Assembly: GCF_017876545.1 (NCBI RefSeq)
Contig: NZ_JAGIOD010000001.1
Location: forward strand, 1,860,001 to 1,924,000
Direction of reading: 5' to 3'
DNA from: Brachybacterium sacelli
GTDB taxonomy: Bacteria > Actinomycetota > Actinomycetes > Actinomycetales > Dermabacteraceae
DNA length: 64,000 bases
A program made the position numbers and the translations under genes. Position 1 is the first letter of the stretch. Every line of letters begins with the position of its first letter. The notes beneath the pieces are model-generated. The model made no database searches, was not told the DNA's origin, and saw only the letters and a program-made list of their open reading frames with translations. Below are positions 7,479 to 16,098 of the stretch, in pieces.

Positions 7479-9158
7479 GTGACCGCGCCGGGGGACGGGG
7501 AGCGCAGCGAGGTGATCGTCGTCGGGGCGGGTCTCGCGGGCCTGGTCGCGGCCACGGAGATCGCCGACGGCGGCCGTCGCGTGCTGCTGCTCGAACGGGA
7601 GGGGGAGCAGGACCTCGGTGGCCAGGCCTGGTGGAGCTTCGGCGGGCTGTTCCTCGTCGACTCCCCCGAGCAGCGTCGGCTCGGCATCCGTGACAGCCTC
7701 GACCTCGCCCGCCAGGACTGGCTGGGCACAGCCGCGTTCGACCGCCCGGAGGACCACTGGCCGCGCCGCTGGGCGGAGGCGTACCTGCAGTTCGCCGCGG
7801 AGGAGAAGCGGGCTTGGCTGCACGAGAAGGGGATGCGGTTCTTCCCTGTGGTCGGCTGGGCCGAGCGCGGCGACGGCCGGGCCGAGGGGCACGGCAACTC
7901 GGTGCCCCGCTTCCACCTCACCTGGGGCACCGGCCCCGGCGTCGTGGAGCCCTTCGCCCGGGCCCTCGCCGCCCACCGCGAGAGCGGGATGATCACCGTG
8001 GCCACCCGCCACGCGGTCGAGGAGCTGCTGGTCGAGGGCGATCGCGTCGCCGGCGTGCGCGGTCATGTGCTTGCCGCGGACGACACCGAACGCGGCGCGG
8101 GTTCGACCCGCGAGGCGACCGGCGAGTTCGCCCACCGGGCGGGCGCGGTCGTGGTCGCCACCGGCGGCATCGGCGGGAACGAGGACCTGGTGCGGCAGCT
8201 GTGGCCCGCGGACCTGGGCACCATGCCCGAGGACTTCGTGCACGGGGTGCCCGCGAGCGTGGACGGCAGCGGGATGCTCGCCGCGCAGCGGGCCGGAGCG
8301 CACTGGATCCATCCCGGCCGCATGTGGCACTACACCGAGGGGATCCGCAACTGGGACCCGATCTGGCGCGGCCACGGGATCCGTATCCTGCCGGGCCCCT
8401 CCTCGCTGTGGATCGACGCCCGTGGTCACCGCCTGCCCGCCCCCGCGTATCCAGGCTTCGACACCACCTCGACCCTGCGGCATCTGCGCACCACCGGGCA
8501 CGACCATTCCTGGTTCGTGCTCACCCCGGCGATCATCGCCAAGGAGTTCGCGCTCTCCGGCAGTGAGCAGAACCCGGACCTGACCGGCAAGGAGTGGAGG
8601 CAGGTGCTCGCGCGGGTGCGGCCCGGAGCGCCCGGCCCGGTGCAGGCTTTCCTCGACCACGGCGAGGACTTCCTGCAGGCGGGCAGCGTGCCCGAGCTGG
8701 TGGCACAGATGAATGCGCTGGCCGGCGAGGATCTCGTCGACGCGGGAGAGCTGGAGCGCACCATCCGGGCACGCGACGCCGAGATCACGCACCGCTTCTC
8801 CAAGGACACCCAGATCACGGCGCTGCGCGGGGCGCGCCGCTACGTCGGCGACCGGCTGCTCCGCACTGCCGCCCCGCACCGCCTGCTGGATCCGAAGGCC
8901 GGGGGACTGATCGCGGTGCGGCTGCACGTGCTGCTGCGCAAGACCCTCGGAGGTCTCGAGACCGACCTCGGCGGCAGGGCGCAGCGCGGCCCGGAGAACG
9001 GTGGTGGCGGGCTGCCCGGTCTGTACGCGGCGGGCGAGGCCGGCGGCTTCGGCGGCGGCGGGATGCACGGCCACGGCGCCCTCGAGGGCACCTTCCTCGG
9101 CGGCTGCCTGTTCTCCGGTCGCCAAGCGGCGCGCGGCGTGCTGGAGGACCTGCGATGA
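7479..9158 (+). CDS. FAD-dependent dehydrogenase of the KstD/fumarate-reductase flavoprotein family
   Basis: 559 residues. The N-terminal Rossmann motif VVGAGLAGLVAA (about residues 14-25) binds FAD, and the C-terminal motif GFGGGGMHGHGALEG (near residue 525) closes the isoalloxazine site. The length matches the 'FAD-binding dehydrogenase' group related to 3-ketosteroid delta-1-dehydrogenase. The steroid specificity of true KstD cannot be claimed. The GTG start is taken because it follows the upstream stop by one base. The stop overlaps the next ATG (ATGA). The enzyme is probably co-transcribed with the SPFH operon, although a functional link is not evident. Confidence 0.88.
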   Translation: MTAPGDGERSEVIVVGAGLAGLVAATEIADGGRRVLLLEREGEQDLGGQAWWSFGGLFLVDSPEQRRLGIRDSLDLARQDWLGTAAFDRPEDHWPRRWAEAYLQFAAEEKRAWLHEKGMRFFPVVGWAERGDGRAEGHGNSVPRFHLTWGTGPGVVEPFARALAAHRESGMITVATRHAVEELLVEGDRVAGVRGHVLAADDTERGAGSTREATGEFAHRAGAVVVATGGIGGNEDLVRQLWPADLGTMPEDFVHGVPASVDGSGMLAAQRAGAHWIHPGRMWHYTEGIRNWDPIWRGHGIRILPGPSSLWIDARGHRLPAPAYPGFDTTSTLRHLRTTGHDHSWFVLTPAIIAKEFALSGSEQNPDLTGKEWRQVLARVRPGAPGPVQAFLDHGEDFLQAGSVPELVAQMNALAGEDLVDAGELERTIRARDAEITHRFSKDTQITALRGARRYVGDRLLRTAAPHRLLDPKAGGLIAVRLHVLLRKTLGGLETDLGGRAQRGPENGGGGLPGLYAAGEAGGFGGGGMHGHGALEGTFLGGCLFSGRQAARGVLEDLR

Positions 9159-9679
9159 GCGCCGACGGGCCCTGCGCGCTGCTGGTGACCGGGGCAGTCG
9201 GGGTGGGCAAGACCACGGTGACCGACGCGGTCGGGGAGGAGCTGGCGGCTCGCGGGATCCCGAGCAGCGCCCTCGACCTGGACTGGCTGCGGCGCAGCTG
9301 GCCCACTCCGGCGGACGACCCCTTCCACCACCGCCTCGAGCTCGCCACCCTGCAGGCGGTGGTCGAGGTCCACCGCAGCGCCGGGGCACAGGTCCTCGTC
9401 GCCGCCGGGGTGATCGAGGGGGGCGAGGATCGGCCCGACTACGAGGCCGCCTTCGGGTGCCCGGTCACGGTGGTGCGCCTGATGGCCCCGCGGGACCTGG
9501 TGCGCGAGCGCCTCCACCACCGCCACGAGCTCGACCCCGAGGGTCTGGCGTGGCATCTCGCCCGCTTCGACGAGCTCACCGCGATCCTCGACGACGCCGG
9601 AGGCGAGGACGTGCAGGTCCCGATCCAGGAGGATCCGCCGGCCACCGCCCGCGCGGTGCTCGAGGCCGCCCGGATCTGA
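9155..9679 (+). CDS. Small P-loop nucleotide kinase-like ATPase
   Basis: 174 residues. A Walker A motif GAVGVGKTT lies near residue 12 and the Walker B-like strand AQVLVAAGVIEGG near residue 80. An arginine-containing lid (RERLHHRHELD) is near residue 120. The fold looks like adenylylsulfate/shikimate-kinase-type small-molecule kinases, but the substrate is unknown. The start at 9155 is fixed by the ATGA overlap with the FAD dehydrogenase; the same frame stays open far upstream only because it runs antiphase through that gene. It is the last gene of this operon. Confidence 0.82.
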   Translation: MSADGPCALLVTGAVGVGKTTVTDAVGEELAARGIPSSALDLDWLRRSWPTPADDPFHHRLELATLQAVVEVHRSAGAQVLVAAGVIEGGEDRPDYEAAFGCPVTVVRLMAPRDLVRERLHHRHELDPEGLAWHLARFDELTAILDDAGGEDVQVPIQEDPPATARAVLEAARI

Positions 9680-9692
9680 GCGGCGGGTCGCC

Positions 9693-10940
9693 TCAGAGCT
9701 CCTGGGTGCTCATCCACTCCCACAGGCTCAGCCCGTCGAGTGAGGGGTGGTTGCGGGCGGCGTAGATCCACGAGAAGTGCCCCGGGTAGCGCACACCCTC
9801 CCAGGTCACCGTGTCGTACAGCGTCATGATCGAGCTCTCGATCAGCTCGTGGGCGTGCACCGTGTTGGCCTGGGGGTCCACCGTGTCGTCGTCCGCCGAG
9901 GCGATCAGCCAGGTCGGCGCGGCGATGTCCCGCAGCTCCTGGTCGCTGATCAGCGGGCCGGGGGAGTCGTAGTACTCCTGGACCACGCCGCAGATCGGTA
10001 CCGCAGAGGCGAAGACTCCCGGGTTCTCGACCACCATCTTCAGCGTCATGTATCCGCCGTTGCTGCAGCCGGTGACGTGGACGCGCTCGCGGTCGACGGG
10101 GTGCACGGCGGCGACCTCCTCGAGGATCTCCTCGATCAGCGGCTCGAAGGCCGGCCCGTCGAGCATCCACGCCGAGGGGCACTGCGGCGCCACGACGTAG
10201 ATGCCGCCGAAGAGCTCCTGGGCCGCCTCGGTGGCCGGGCCCAGCGCTCCCCGGTTCGCGCGCAGGTGGGTCTCGTTGTCGTAGTACTCCGACCCGCCCT
10301 CGCCGATCCCTCCCTCGCCGCCGCCGTGGAGCCACACCACGAGCGGGAGCTCGGCGTGCCGCCCGTGCCGCGGCGGGCTGAACAGACGGTAGTTGGTGCC
10401 GGAGGCCGAGACGTGGGAGGTGAAGGCGTCGACCTCGGGGTTCACGAGCTCGCCCTGCTCGAAGGAGTCGATTCTCGCGTGCGTTTCACTGCGGGTGGGC
10501 AGCGGCGCGTTCTGGGTGATCGTGTACTCGAGGTCGAGCCGCACGTTGCGCTCGAAGTCGTCGAGATAGTCGAGGGTGGTGGCCCCTTCGACCTCGTAGC
10601 CGTGCTCGAGCTCGAGCGTGATGGCGCCCCGGTGGTCCGCATGGGCCGCGGTCACGGAGCGGTCGAGGTCGAAGGCGACGGCACCGGTGAGCGGGTTGGT
10701 GCCCCGGGCGTGGACGGTGAAGGTCGAGGTAGGCAGCTCGCCCGTCGGCAGGCCACCCCGCCGGGAGGCGCAGATCGTCACCGAGACCACCTGCTCCCCG
10801 CCGTCGAGGACAAGTGCGTCGAGCGTGAAGGGTGCGGTGCGGCCCCCGGGAGGGGCGGCGAGGGCCGCGGGGGCCGTGGCGGTGGCGGCCAGGGCGCTCC
10901 CGGCGGCGAAGAGGCTGCGGCGGCGGACAGGACGGCTCAT
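9693..10940 (-). CDS. Exported alpha/beta-hydrolase (esterase/peptidase) with N-terminal Ig-like domain
   Basis: 415 residues. The N-terminus MSRPVRRRSLFAAGSALA is a Tat-type signal with basic residues before a hydrophobic stretch ending AALAAP, so the enzyme is probably exported folded. Residues about 35-160 form a beta-rich, Ig-like domain seen in some exported esterases. The hydrolase domain has oxyanion motif VVWLHGGGEGG, nucleophile serine in GCSNGGY (near residue 291), acidic residue in ASADDDTVDP and histidine in GHFSW or the following RNHP. Family members include prolyl-oligopeptidase-like peptidases and PHB-depolymerase-like esterases. The ATG at 10940 has GAAGGAG 6 bases upstream. 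Confidence 0.88.
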   Translation of the reverse strand: MSRPVRRRSLFAAGSALAATATAPAALAAPPGGRTAPFTLDALVLDGGEQVVSVTICASRRGGLPTGELPTSTFTVHARGTNPLTGAVAFDLDRSVTAAHADHRGAITLELEHGYEVEGATTLDYLDDFERNVRLDLEYTITQNAPLPTRSETHARIDSFEQGELVNPEVDAFTSHVSASGTNYRLFSPPRHGRHAELPLVVWLHGGGEGGIGEGGSEYYDNETHLRANRGALGPATEAAQELFGGIYVVAPQCPSAWMLDGPAFEPLIEEILEEVAAVHPVDRERVHVTGCSNGGYMTLKMVVENPGVFASAVPICGVVQEYYDSPGPLISDQELRDIAAPTWLIASADDDTVDPQANTVHAHELIESSIMTLYDTVTWEGVRYPGHFSWIYAARNHPSLDGLSLWEWMSTQEL

Positions 10941-11134
10941 CGGTACTCCTTCGTACGGGGCGGACGAGCGCTCGATATGGCCCGCCTCACCTCGTGCGAA
11001 CCTAGCGAGGCGGTGGGCCCAGTGACAACAGTGCGGGCAGTCGCGGATTCCGCGGCCCCTCCGTCTCAGCGCGGGCGGCCGTCGGGGCCGCATCGACTGC
11101 TACACCGCTCAGCCCGGGGCTCTGCGCGAAGCGA

Positions 11135-12016
11135 TCACTCCCCGGTATGCTCGGCCTCCTTCCGCAGGATCGTCGAGAAGTCGTCGTTGCCGTGGCCGGC
11201 CGCTATCTCTGCGTTCAGGGACGCCAGGGCCCCGCGCAGTGCCGGCAGGTCAGCGCCCGGGCGGGGGCCCGCGTCATCGAGAGCCGCCTCGACGGTATCG
11301 ATCATCAGGTAGGCGTCCTTGGCGATCGCGTCCGCTGTGAAATCCCCGCCTTCGGTGCTGCGCTCCCCGCGCACGAAGGGCCCCTTCATTCCGGCGATGA
11401 ACGCGAGGCCGGTGCCGCTGAGCATTTCGAGGGTCTCCTCGGCCGACGTCCCGGCCGACTCGCCGAGCGCGAGCGCTTCGCGCAGGCCCTGCGCACTCAC
11501 CGCGAGGGCCAGATTCGCGAGCAGCTTCCCGGTGGCCGCCTTGCGACCCGAGTCCACGCCGCGCAGGCGGTCCGGGTCCGCCCACGGAGCCACCAGGTCC
11601 ATCACCAGTCGGCGCAGGGGCTCGTCGGCCGTGCCGACATAGACGCCGAGGGAGCCGGAACGGGCCGGCCCGAGCGAGCCGACGACCGGCACGCCCACGT
11701 AGGTGGGGACTGCCGCGGCAAACTCGTCCGCATCAGCGGGAGCGACGGTGGTGGTGTCGATCCACGGGACTCGCTCCGGGACCAGTCCGGGCGAGAGCAC
11801 GGTCTCTCGCACGGCGTCCGGGCTGAACAGAGAGCTGACCACGAAGTCGGCGCCGTCGACTGCTTCGGCAGGGTCGGAGGCCACGTCGGCACCCGCTTCG
11901 GCGAGGCGGGCGGTGCGCTCCGTCGTGCGGTTCCAGACGGTCAACTCGTGGTCGTGGATTAGGTGGAGGGCCAATTCGGTGCCCATGCGGCCGGTGCCCA
12001 GGAACGCAATTCTCAT
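11135..12016 (-). CDS. NAD(P)-dependent beta-hydroxyacid dehydrogenase
   Basis: 293 residues. The Rossmann motif IAFLGTGRMG is right at the N-terminus, which is why ATG 12016 is preferred to an in-frame start 12 codons upstream. The family substrate-binding motif appears as the degenerate GSLGPARSGSLGVYVG (near 118-133), and the catalytic lysine lies in GKLLANLALAV (near 165-175). Relatives include 3-hydroxyisobutyrate dehydrogenase and imine reductases; the exact substrate is not determinable. It is transcribed away from the divergent exported phosphatase-like gene at 12098. Confidence 0.87.
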   Translation of the reverse strand: MRIAFLGTGRMGTELALHLIHDHELTVWNRTTERTARLAEAGADVASDPAEAVDGADFVVSSLFSPDAVRETVLSPGLVPERVPWIDTTTVAPADADEFAAAVPTYVGVPVVGSLGPARSGSLGVYVGTADEPLRRLVMDLVAPWADPDRLRGVDSGRKAATGKLLANLALAVSAQGLREALALGESAGTSAEETLEMLSGTGLAFIAGMKGPFVRGERSTEGGDFTADAIAKDAYLMIDTVEAALDDAGPRPGADLPALRGALASLNAEIAAGHGNDDFSTILRKEAEHTGE

Positions 12017-12097
12017 ACCGACCAGTCTCGCACCCTGACCGAGAACGTTCACAGTCGACGTTCTCGCAGTTGTCCTGCCCTCGCTGAATACTGCACA

Positions 12098-13327
12098 ATG
12101 GAAGCCATGTCATCGCGCATCACCCGTCGCCGAGCGCTCGTCGCCGCGACCGCCGCGGGCCTCGCCCTGCCGACCGCCGCCCACGCCGCTCCGAATCCGG
12201 CGTACCGCGGCGGGCTCTTCGAGAACCTCCGCGTGGCAACGTTCAACGCCTCGCTGAACCGCCCCGAGGAGGGTGAGCTGCTGCGCGATCTGGAATCCGG
12301 CGAGGACGAGCAGATCCGTGCGGTCGCCGAGGTCATCCAGGTCAACAACCCTGACATCATTCTGCTCAACGAGTTCGACCTCGACGAGAAGGGCGCCGGG
12401 ATCGACCTGCTGCGCCGCAACTACCTCGAGGTGAGCCAGAACGGGCGCACCCCCGTCTTCTATCCCTACGCCTTCACGGCCCCGGTGAACACGGGTGTGC
12501 CCAGCGGCCTCGACCTCAACGGCGACGGCGTGGTTGGCGGTGCCGACGACGCCTGGGGCTTCGGCGAGTTCCCCGGTCAGTACGGGATGGTCGTGTTCTC
12601 GCGCCACCCGATCCTCACCGAGCGGGTGCGCACCTTCCAGAAGCTGCGTTGGGCCGACATGCCCAGCAACCTGCTGCCCACCGAGTTCTACGGCGTCGAG
12701 AACTCCGCCGCTCTCCGCCTGAGCTCGAAGTCGCACTGGGACGTCCCGGTGAGCATCGGCACCTCGACGCTGCACGTGCTCGCCGCCCACCCCACGCCCC
12801 CCAGCTTCGACGGCCCCGAGAAGCGCAACCAGCGCCGCAACAGCGACGAGATCCGCCTGTGGGCCGACTACCTCAGCCCCGGCCGGCGATCGCAGTGGAT
12901 CGTGGACGACGCCGGCATCCAGGGTGGCCTGGACCCCAGCGAGCCGTTCGTGATCCTGGGGGACTACAACTCCGATCCGCTCGACGGGGACTCCTGGCCG
13001 GGCGCGATCGATCAGCTCCTGGAGCATCCGCGCGTTCGCGACACCAAGCCCCGCAGTGCGGGGGCCGTCGAGGCCGCCGAGCTGCAGGCAGGAACCGACG
13101 CCGAGCACCAGGGTGAGGCCCACCTCGACACCGCGGACTTCGCGGACCCGGACGGTCCCGGGAACCTGCGGGTGGACTACGTGCTGCCCGACAAGACCCT
13201 CCAGGTCGTCTCCTCCGCCGTGTACTGGCCGACGCAGGGCGCCCCGGGCAGCGAGCTGACCGGCGAAGACCCGTTCCCCACCTCGGACCACCGCCTGGTG
13301 CGGGTGGACCTGCAGGTCACGTCCTGA
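12098..13327 (+). CDS. Tat-exported endonuclease/exonuclease/phosphatase-fold enzyme
   Basis: 409 residues. The signal RITRRRALVAATAAGLALP has a twin-arginine pattern and a hydrophobic core ending AHAAP. The metal-dependent phosphoesterase fold is shown by ATFNASLNR, the acidic ILLNEFDLD, LAAHPTPPS, GDYNSDPLDGD and terminal TSDHRLVRVDL. An insert DLNGDGVVGGADD (near residue 143) has the spacing of an EF-hand or dockerin calcium loop. Likely activity is extracellular hydrolysis of a phosphodiester or phosphomonoester. Two starts are close: ATG 12098, taken here because AATACT precedes it by 5 bases, and ATG 12107, which gives the same signal peptide. Confidence 0.86.
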   Translation: MEAMSSRITRRRALVAATAAGLALPTAAHAAPNPAYRGGLFENLRVATFNASLNRPEEGELLRDLESGEDEQIRAVAEVIQVNNPDIILLNEFDLDEKGAGIDLLRRNYLEVSQNGRTPVFYPYAFTAPVNTGVPSGLDLNGDGVVGGADDAWGFGEFPGQYGMVVFSRHPILTERVRTFQKLRWADMPSNLLPTEFYGVENSAALRLSSKSHWDVPVSIGTSTLHVLAAHPTPPSFDGPEKRNQRRNSDEIRLWADYLSPGRRSQWIVDDAGIQGGLDPSEPFVILGDYNSDPLDGDSWPGAIDQLLEHPRVRDTKPRSAGAVEAAELQAGTDAEHQGEAHLDTADFADPDGPGNLRVDYVLPDKTLQVVSSAVYWPTQGAPGSELTGEDPFPTSDHRLVRVDLQVTS

Positions 13328-13346
13328 CTCCCTGATCGCGGGCGCG

Positions 13347-13352
13347 TAGGCT
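13347..13352 (+). promoter_or_regulatory. -10 box TAGGCT, leaderless promoter of the sulfurtransferase gene
   Basis: TAGGCT is followed by 7 bases and then the ATG at 13360, so transcription would begin at or next to the start codon. Confidence 0.5.
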
Positions 13353-13359
13353 TCGTTCC

Positions 13360-14211
13360 ATGGCCACTGCTGCACTCGCCCCGATCATCGACGTCGCCCG
13401 CCTCCACGAGCTGCTGGACGGCGACCCCTCCGCGTCGGCCCCGCTCCATCTGCTGGACGTGCGATGGGCCCTGGACGGCTCGAAGGGCCACGGCACCTAC
13501 CTCGCCGGGCACCTGCCGGGTGCCGTGTACGTCGACCTCGACACCGAGCTCGCAGCCCCTGCCCGGCCCGAGGCCGGGCGGCACCCCCTTCCCGCCCCCG
13601 CGGACTTCGCCGCCGCGCTGCGCCGCGCGGGCGTGACCGCCGGCTCCCGCGTGGTCGCCTACGACGACACCACCGGCGCACCGGCCGGTCGCCTGGTGTG
13701 GATGCTGCGCGCCCTGGGCCACGATGCCGCCGTGCTCGACGGGGGTCTGGACGCCTGGGACGGCGTGCTGGAGACCGACGACGTGCGGCCGGCCCCGGGC
13801 GACGTCGAGGCCCGCGAGTGGCCGACCACGCAGATCGCCACGGCCGACGAGGTGGCCGCCGGCACCTCCCTGGTCATCGACGCCCGCGCCCCCGAGCGCT
13901 ACCGCGGCGAGAGCGAGCCCGTCGACCCCCGCGCCGGTCACGTCCCCGGCGCCGTGAACCTGCCCTTCACCGGCAATCTCGACCAGGGCGGGACCTTCCT
14001 CGCTCCCGAGGACCTGCGCCGCCGTTTCGAGGCCGCCGGAGTGCGGCCCGAGCAGGAGGCTATCGTCTACTGCGGCTCCGGTGTCACCGCCGCCCACGAC
14101 GTCCTCGCCCTGCAGCGGGCGGGCTTCCCGCGGGTGCGGCTGTTCCCCGGCTCCTGGTCGCAGTGGAGCGCCGACCCGGGCCGCCCCGTCGCCACCGGCG
14201 CGAACCCCTGA
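13360..14211 (+). CDS. sseA: Sulfurtransferase with tandem rhodanese domains
   Basis: 283 residues, the usual length for the thiosulfate/3-mercaptopyruvate sulfurtransferase family. The N-terminal rhodanese domain (about 1-140) is inactive, with aspartate in VVAYDDTTGAPAGR where a cysteine would sit. The C-terminal domain (about 155-280) has the catalytic cysteine in VYCGSGVTA (Cys 238). The enzyme moves a sulfane sulfur to cyanide or another thiol acceptor in the cytoplasm. The CGSGVTA loop is the mercaptopyruvate-type signature (CGxGVTA). The start follows a leaderless promoter. The gene converges on the membrane hydrolase gene with only 4 bases between stops. Confidence 0.9.
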   Translation: MATAALAPIIDVARLHELLDGDPSASAPLHLLDVRWALDGSKGHGTYLAGHLPGAVYVDLDTELAAPARPEAGRHPLPAPADFAAALRRAGVTAGSRVVAYDDTTGAPAGRLVWMLRALGHDAAVLDGGLDAWDGVLETDDVRPAPGDVEAREWPTTQIATADEVAAGTSLVIDARAPERYRGESEPVDPRAGHVPGAVNLPFTGNLDQGGTFLAPEDLRRRFEAAGVRPEQEAIVYCGSGVTAAHDVLALQRAGFPRVRLFPGSWSQWSADPGRPVATGANP

Positions 14212-14215
14212 GCGC

Positions 14216-16003
14216 TCAGGCTTTGGGGTTCGACTCCCGGATGGCCTTGACGATTGCCTGGTGACGGCGGCGCCGCGGGTGCGGATCCGTCCCGTCCTGG
14301 CCGAGCACCGCGGCCCAGATCGGGACCATCTCCTCGTGGTAGGCGTGCCCGTGGCCGCCGGTGATGCTGATCGACAGGGGCATGTCCGCTGCGATCTGCC
14401 AGAACGTGATCCAGGGGAACCAGCGCATCGCGGGCGTGACGTCGTGCCCCACGCGCTGGCGCAGCCACGCCGGCTCCTCCCACATCAGCGAGGGCTGCCA
14501 CCACGCGACGGGATCCGAGGGGTGCTGGGCGTAGACCACTCGCGGGCTCTGCCACGGCTCGTACAGTCCGCCGAAGTAGTTCAGCTCCAGGTCCCGTGGA
14601 CGGGTGACCACCCGGATATGGCGGCCGTGGTCGAGGATCGGGGCGATCGCGGGGGCGCCGGAACGGCTGCGGGAGGCGAGCTCGCGCCACAGCGGGGTGA
14701 AGCTCGGAGTGCCCGTCCACACCGCACCGTCGACCTTCGTGAGCATCTCCTGCAGGTCCCGGAACGCCGCCTGGCCCCCGAAGGAGCCCAGCGATTCCCC
14801 GGCGACGAACAGGCGCGGCCGGGAAGCGGCGGGCATCGCGTCCAGGCGCCGCCGCACGGCGTCGAACAGCTGATGGCCGGCGCGCCGCGGGGTGCGGCGG
14901 TCCAGGATGTAGCTCAGGGCGCTGGAGTACACGGAGTACTGCAGGGAGGCGGTGGCGCAGCGGCCGCCGGTGAGGAACTCGATCGCGGACAGCGACCATT
15001 CCTGCAGCCAGCCGGTGCCGGTGCCCGTGAACAGCACCAGCACCTCGCGGTCCCACGCCCCGGTGCGGTCGAGCTCCGCCAGCACCGCCTGGACGGTGTC
15101 CTCGAGGGTGCGCGAGGTGGACTTGCCGGCGTACACCCGGATCGGCTCGATCGCCTCCTCGCCGGTGGCGCGCGCGATGGCCTCCGGGGAGGGTCCGGCG
15201 GAGACGATCTTGCGGCCGGGGGCGCCCAGGGACTGCCAGGTCTCCAGCGATTCCGGACTGCCCGAGCGCAAGGGGGAGTCCGGACGCGGCACGTCCGGGG
15301 AGATCAGCCGGTTCGCGGCCTCGGCCCGCTCGATCATCTGCTCCAGCACGCGGCCGCGCAGCAGGCGCTCGGCGAGCACGGTGACGGTCGCGGCGGTCAG
15401 GACCAGGGAGACGGCGCCGACCACCCGCGGGGGCAGGTAGGGGCGCAGCAGCGCCCGGTACAGGTGCGCGGTGGCGATCACACCGCGCACCACCGCCAGC
15501 GCGCCGAAGGAGGCCGACAGCCCGCCGGCCGTGCCGACCACGTGGGTGGCGAGGTTCTTGGCGTCGGCCTGGACGAGATGGCTGATCTCCCGCTGGCGCA
15601 GCACCCCGCGCACCCAGGAGTAGGCGGAGATGCTCAGCAGGGCCCCGGCGCCGAGCCAGCGTGCCCGCTCCCGACGATCTGCGGCGATGCGCACCTGGAG
15701 CCCCAGGGTGCCCGTGACCCGATGGACCACCTTCTCCCAGAGCACCCCGCTGGCGTAGCCGTAGATCTGCGAGAGCCCGAAGTTCACGGTCCACATCCAC
15801 CAGGTGCGCGGCAGCATGCTCGGCGAGGTCGAGATCCAGCTGGCGATCGAGGCGCCGAGGAACCCGCCGGTGGACAGCGGTTTCGCGATCGCTGTGCGCC
15901 GCACCCGGCGCTCCGTGCGCCGGGACGCGGTGCGCACGATCCGTGCGGCGTCACCGAGAGTTCGCCCGAGGTTCGTCGAGGACGCTCCGGAGCCAGATCG
16001 CAT
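14216..16003 (-). CDS. Membrane-bound alpha/beta-hydrolase family protein (COG4425-like)
   Basis: 595 residues. The N-terminal 250 residues hold about four hydrophobic helices (for example WWMWTVNFGLSQIYGYAS, GAGALLSISAYSWV and GAVSLVLTAATVTVL). The C-terminal part is a hydrolase domain: LVLFTGTGTGWLQEW, then the serine nucleophile in FVAGESLGSFGG (near residue 402). Late aspartate and histidine candidates are present (PILDHGRHIRV and the C-terminal GGHGHAYH). The protein belongs to a group of predicted membrane hydrolases with unknown substrate, possibly lipid or wax esters. ATG 16003 is 7 bases after a TACGAT box; frames further upstream lack support. Confidence 0.8.
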   Translation of the reverse strand: MRSGSGASSTNLGRTLGDAARIVRTASRRTERRVRRTAIAKPLSTGGFLGASIASWISTSPSMLPRTWWMWTVNFGLSQIYGYASGVLWEKVVHRVTGTLGLQVRIAADRRERARWLGAGALLSISAYSWVRGVLRQREISHLVQADAKNLATHVVGTAGGLSASFGALAVVRGVIATAHLYRALLRPYLPPRVVGAVSLVLTAATVTVLAERLLRGRVLEQMIERAEAANRLISPDVPRPDSPLRSGSPESLETWQSLGAPGRKIVSAGPSPEAIARATGEEAIEPIRVYAGKSTSRTLEDTVQAVLAELDRTGAWDREVLVLFTGTGTGWLQEWSLSAIEFLTGGRCATASLQYSVYSSALSYILDRRTPRRAGHQLFDAVRRRLDAMPAASRPRLFVAGESLGSFGGQAAFRDLQEMLTKVDGAVWTGTPSFTPLWRELASRSRSGAPAIAPILDHGRHIRVVTRPRDLELNYFGGLYEPWQSPRVVYAQHPSDPVAWWQPSLMWEEPAWLRQRVGHDVTPAMRWFPWITFWQIAADMPLSISITGGHGHAYHEEMVPIWAAVLGQDGTDPHPRRRRHQAIVKAIRESNPKA

Positions 16004-16010
16004 GGTCACG

Positions 16011-16016
16011 ATCGTA
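16011..16016 (-). promoter_or_regulatory. -10 box TACGAT, leaderless promoter of the membrane hydrolase gene
   Basis: TACGAT on the minus strand lies 7 bases before ATG 16003. The 95-base gap to the divergent gene at 16099 holds both leaderless promoters. Confidence 0.5.
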
Positions 16017-16086
16017 TCGGACGGCCCCGGACGGACGGGCGCGGCGAGGGCCGTGAGCATCCTGACCGCCGATCTGGCGGGCACCG

Positions 16087-16092
16087 TAGCCT
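16087..16092 (+). promoter_or_regulatory. -10 box TAGCCT, leaderless promoter of the 2-hydroxyacid dehydrogenase gene
   Basis: TAGCCT is followed by 6 bases and the ATG at 16099. Confidence 0.5.
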
Positions 16093-16098
16093 GGGATC

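Noticed and set aside
5027..8005. 992-codon minus-strand open frame
   Set aside because: It runs antisense to the SPFH, zinc-ribbon and FAD dehydrogenase genes, which have clear domains. Its translation is low-complexity Arg/Gly/Val-rich.
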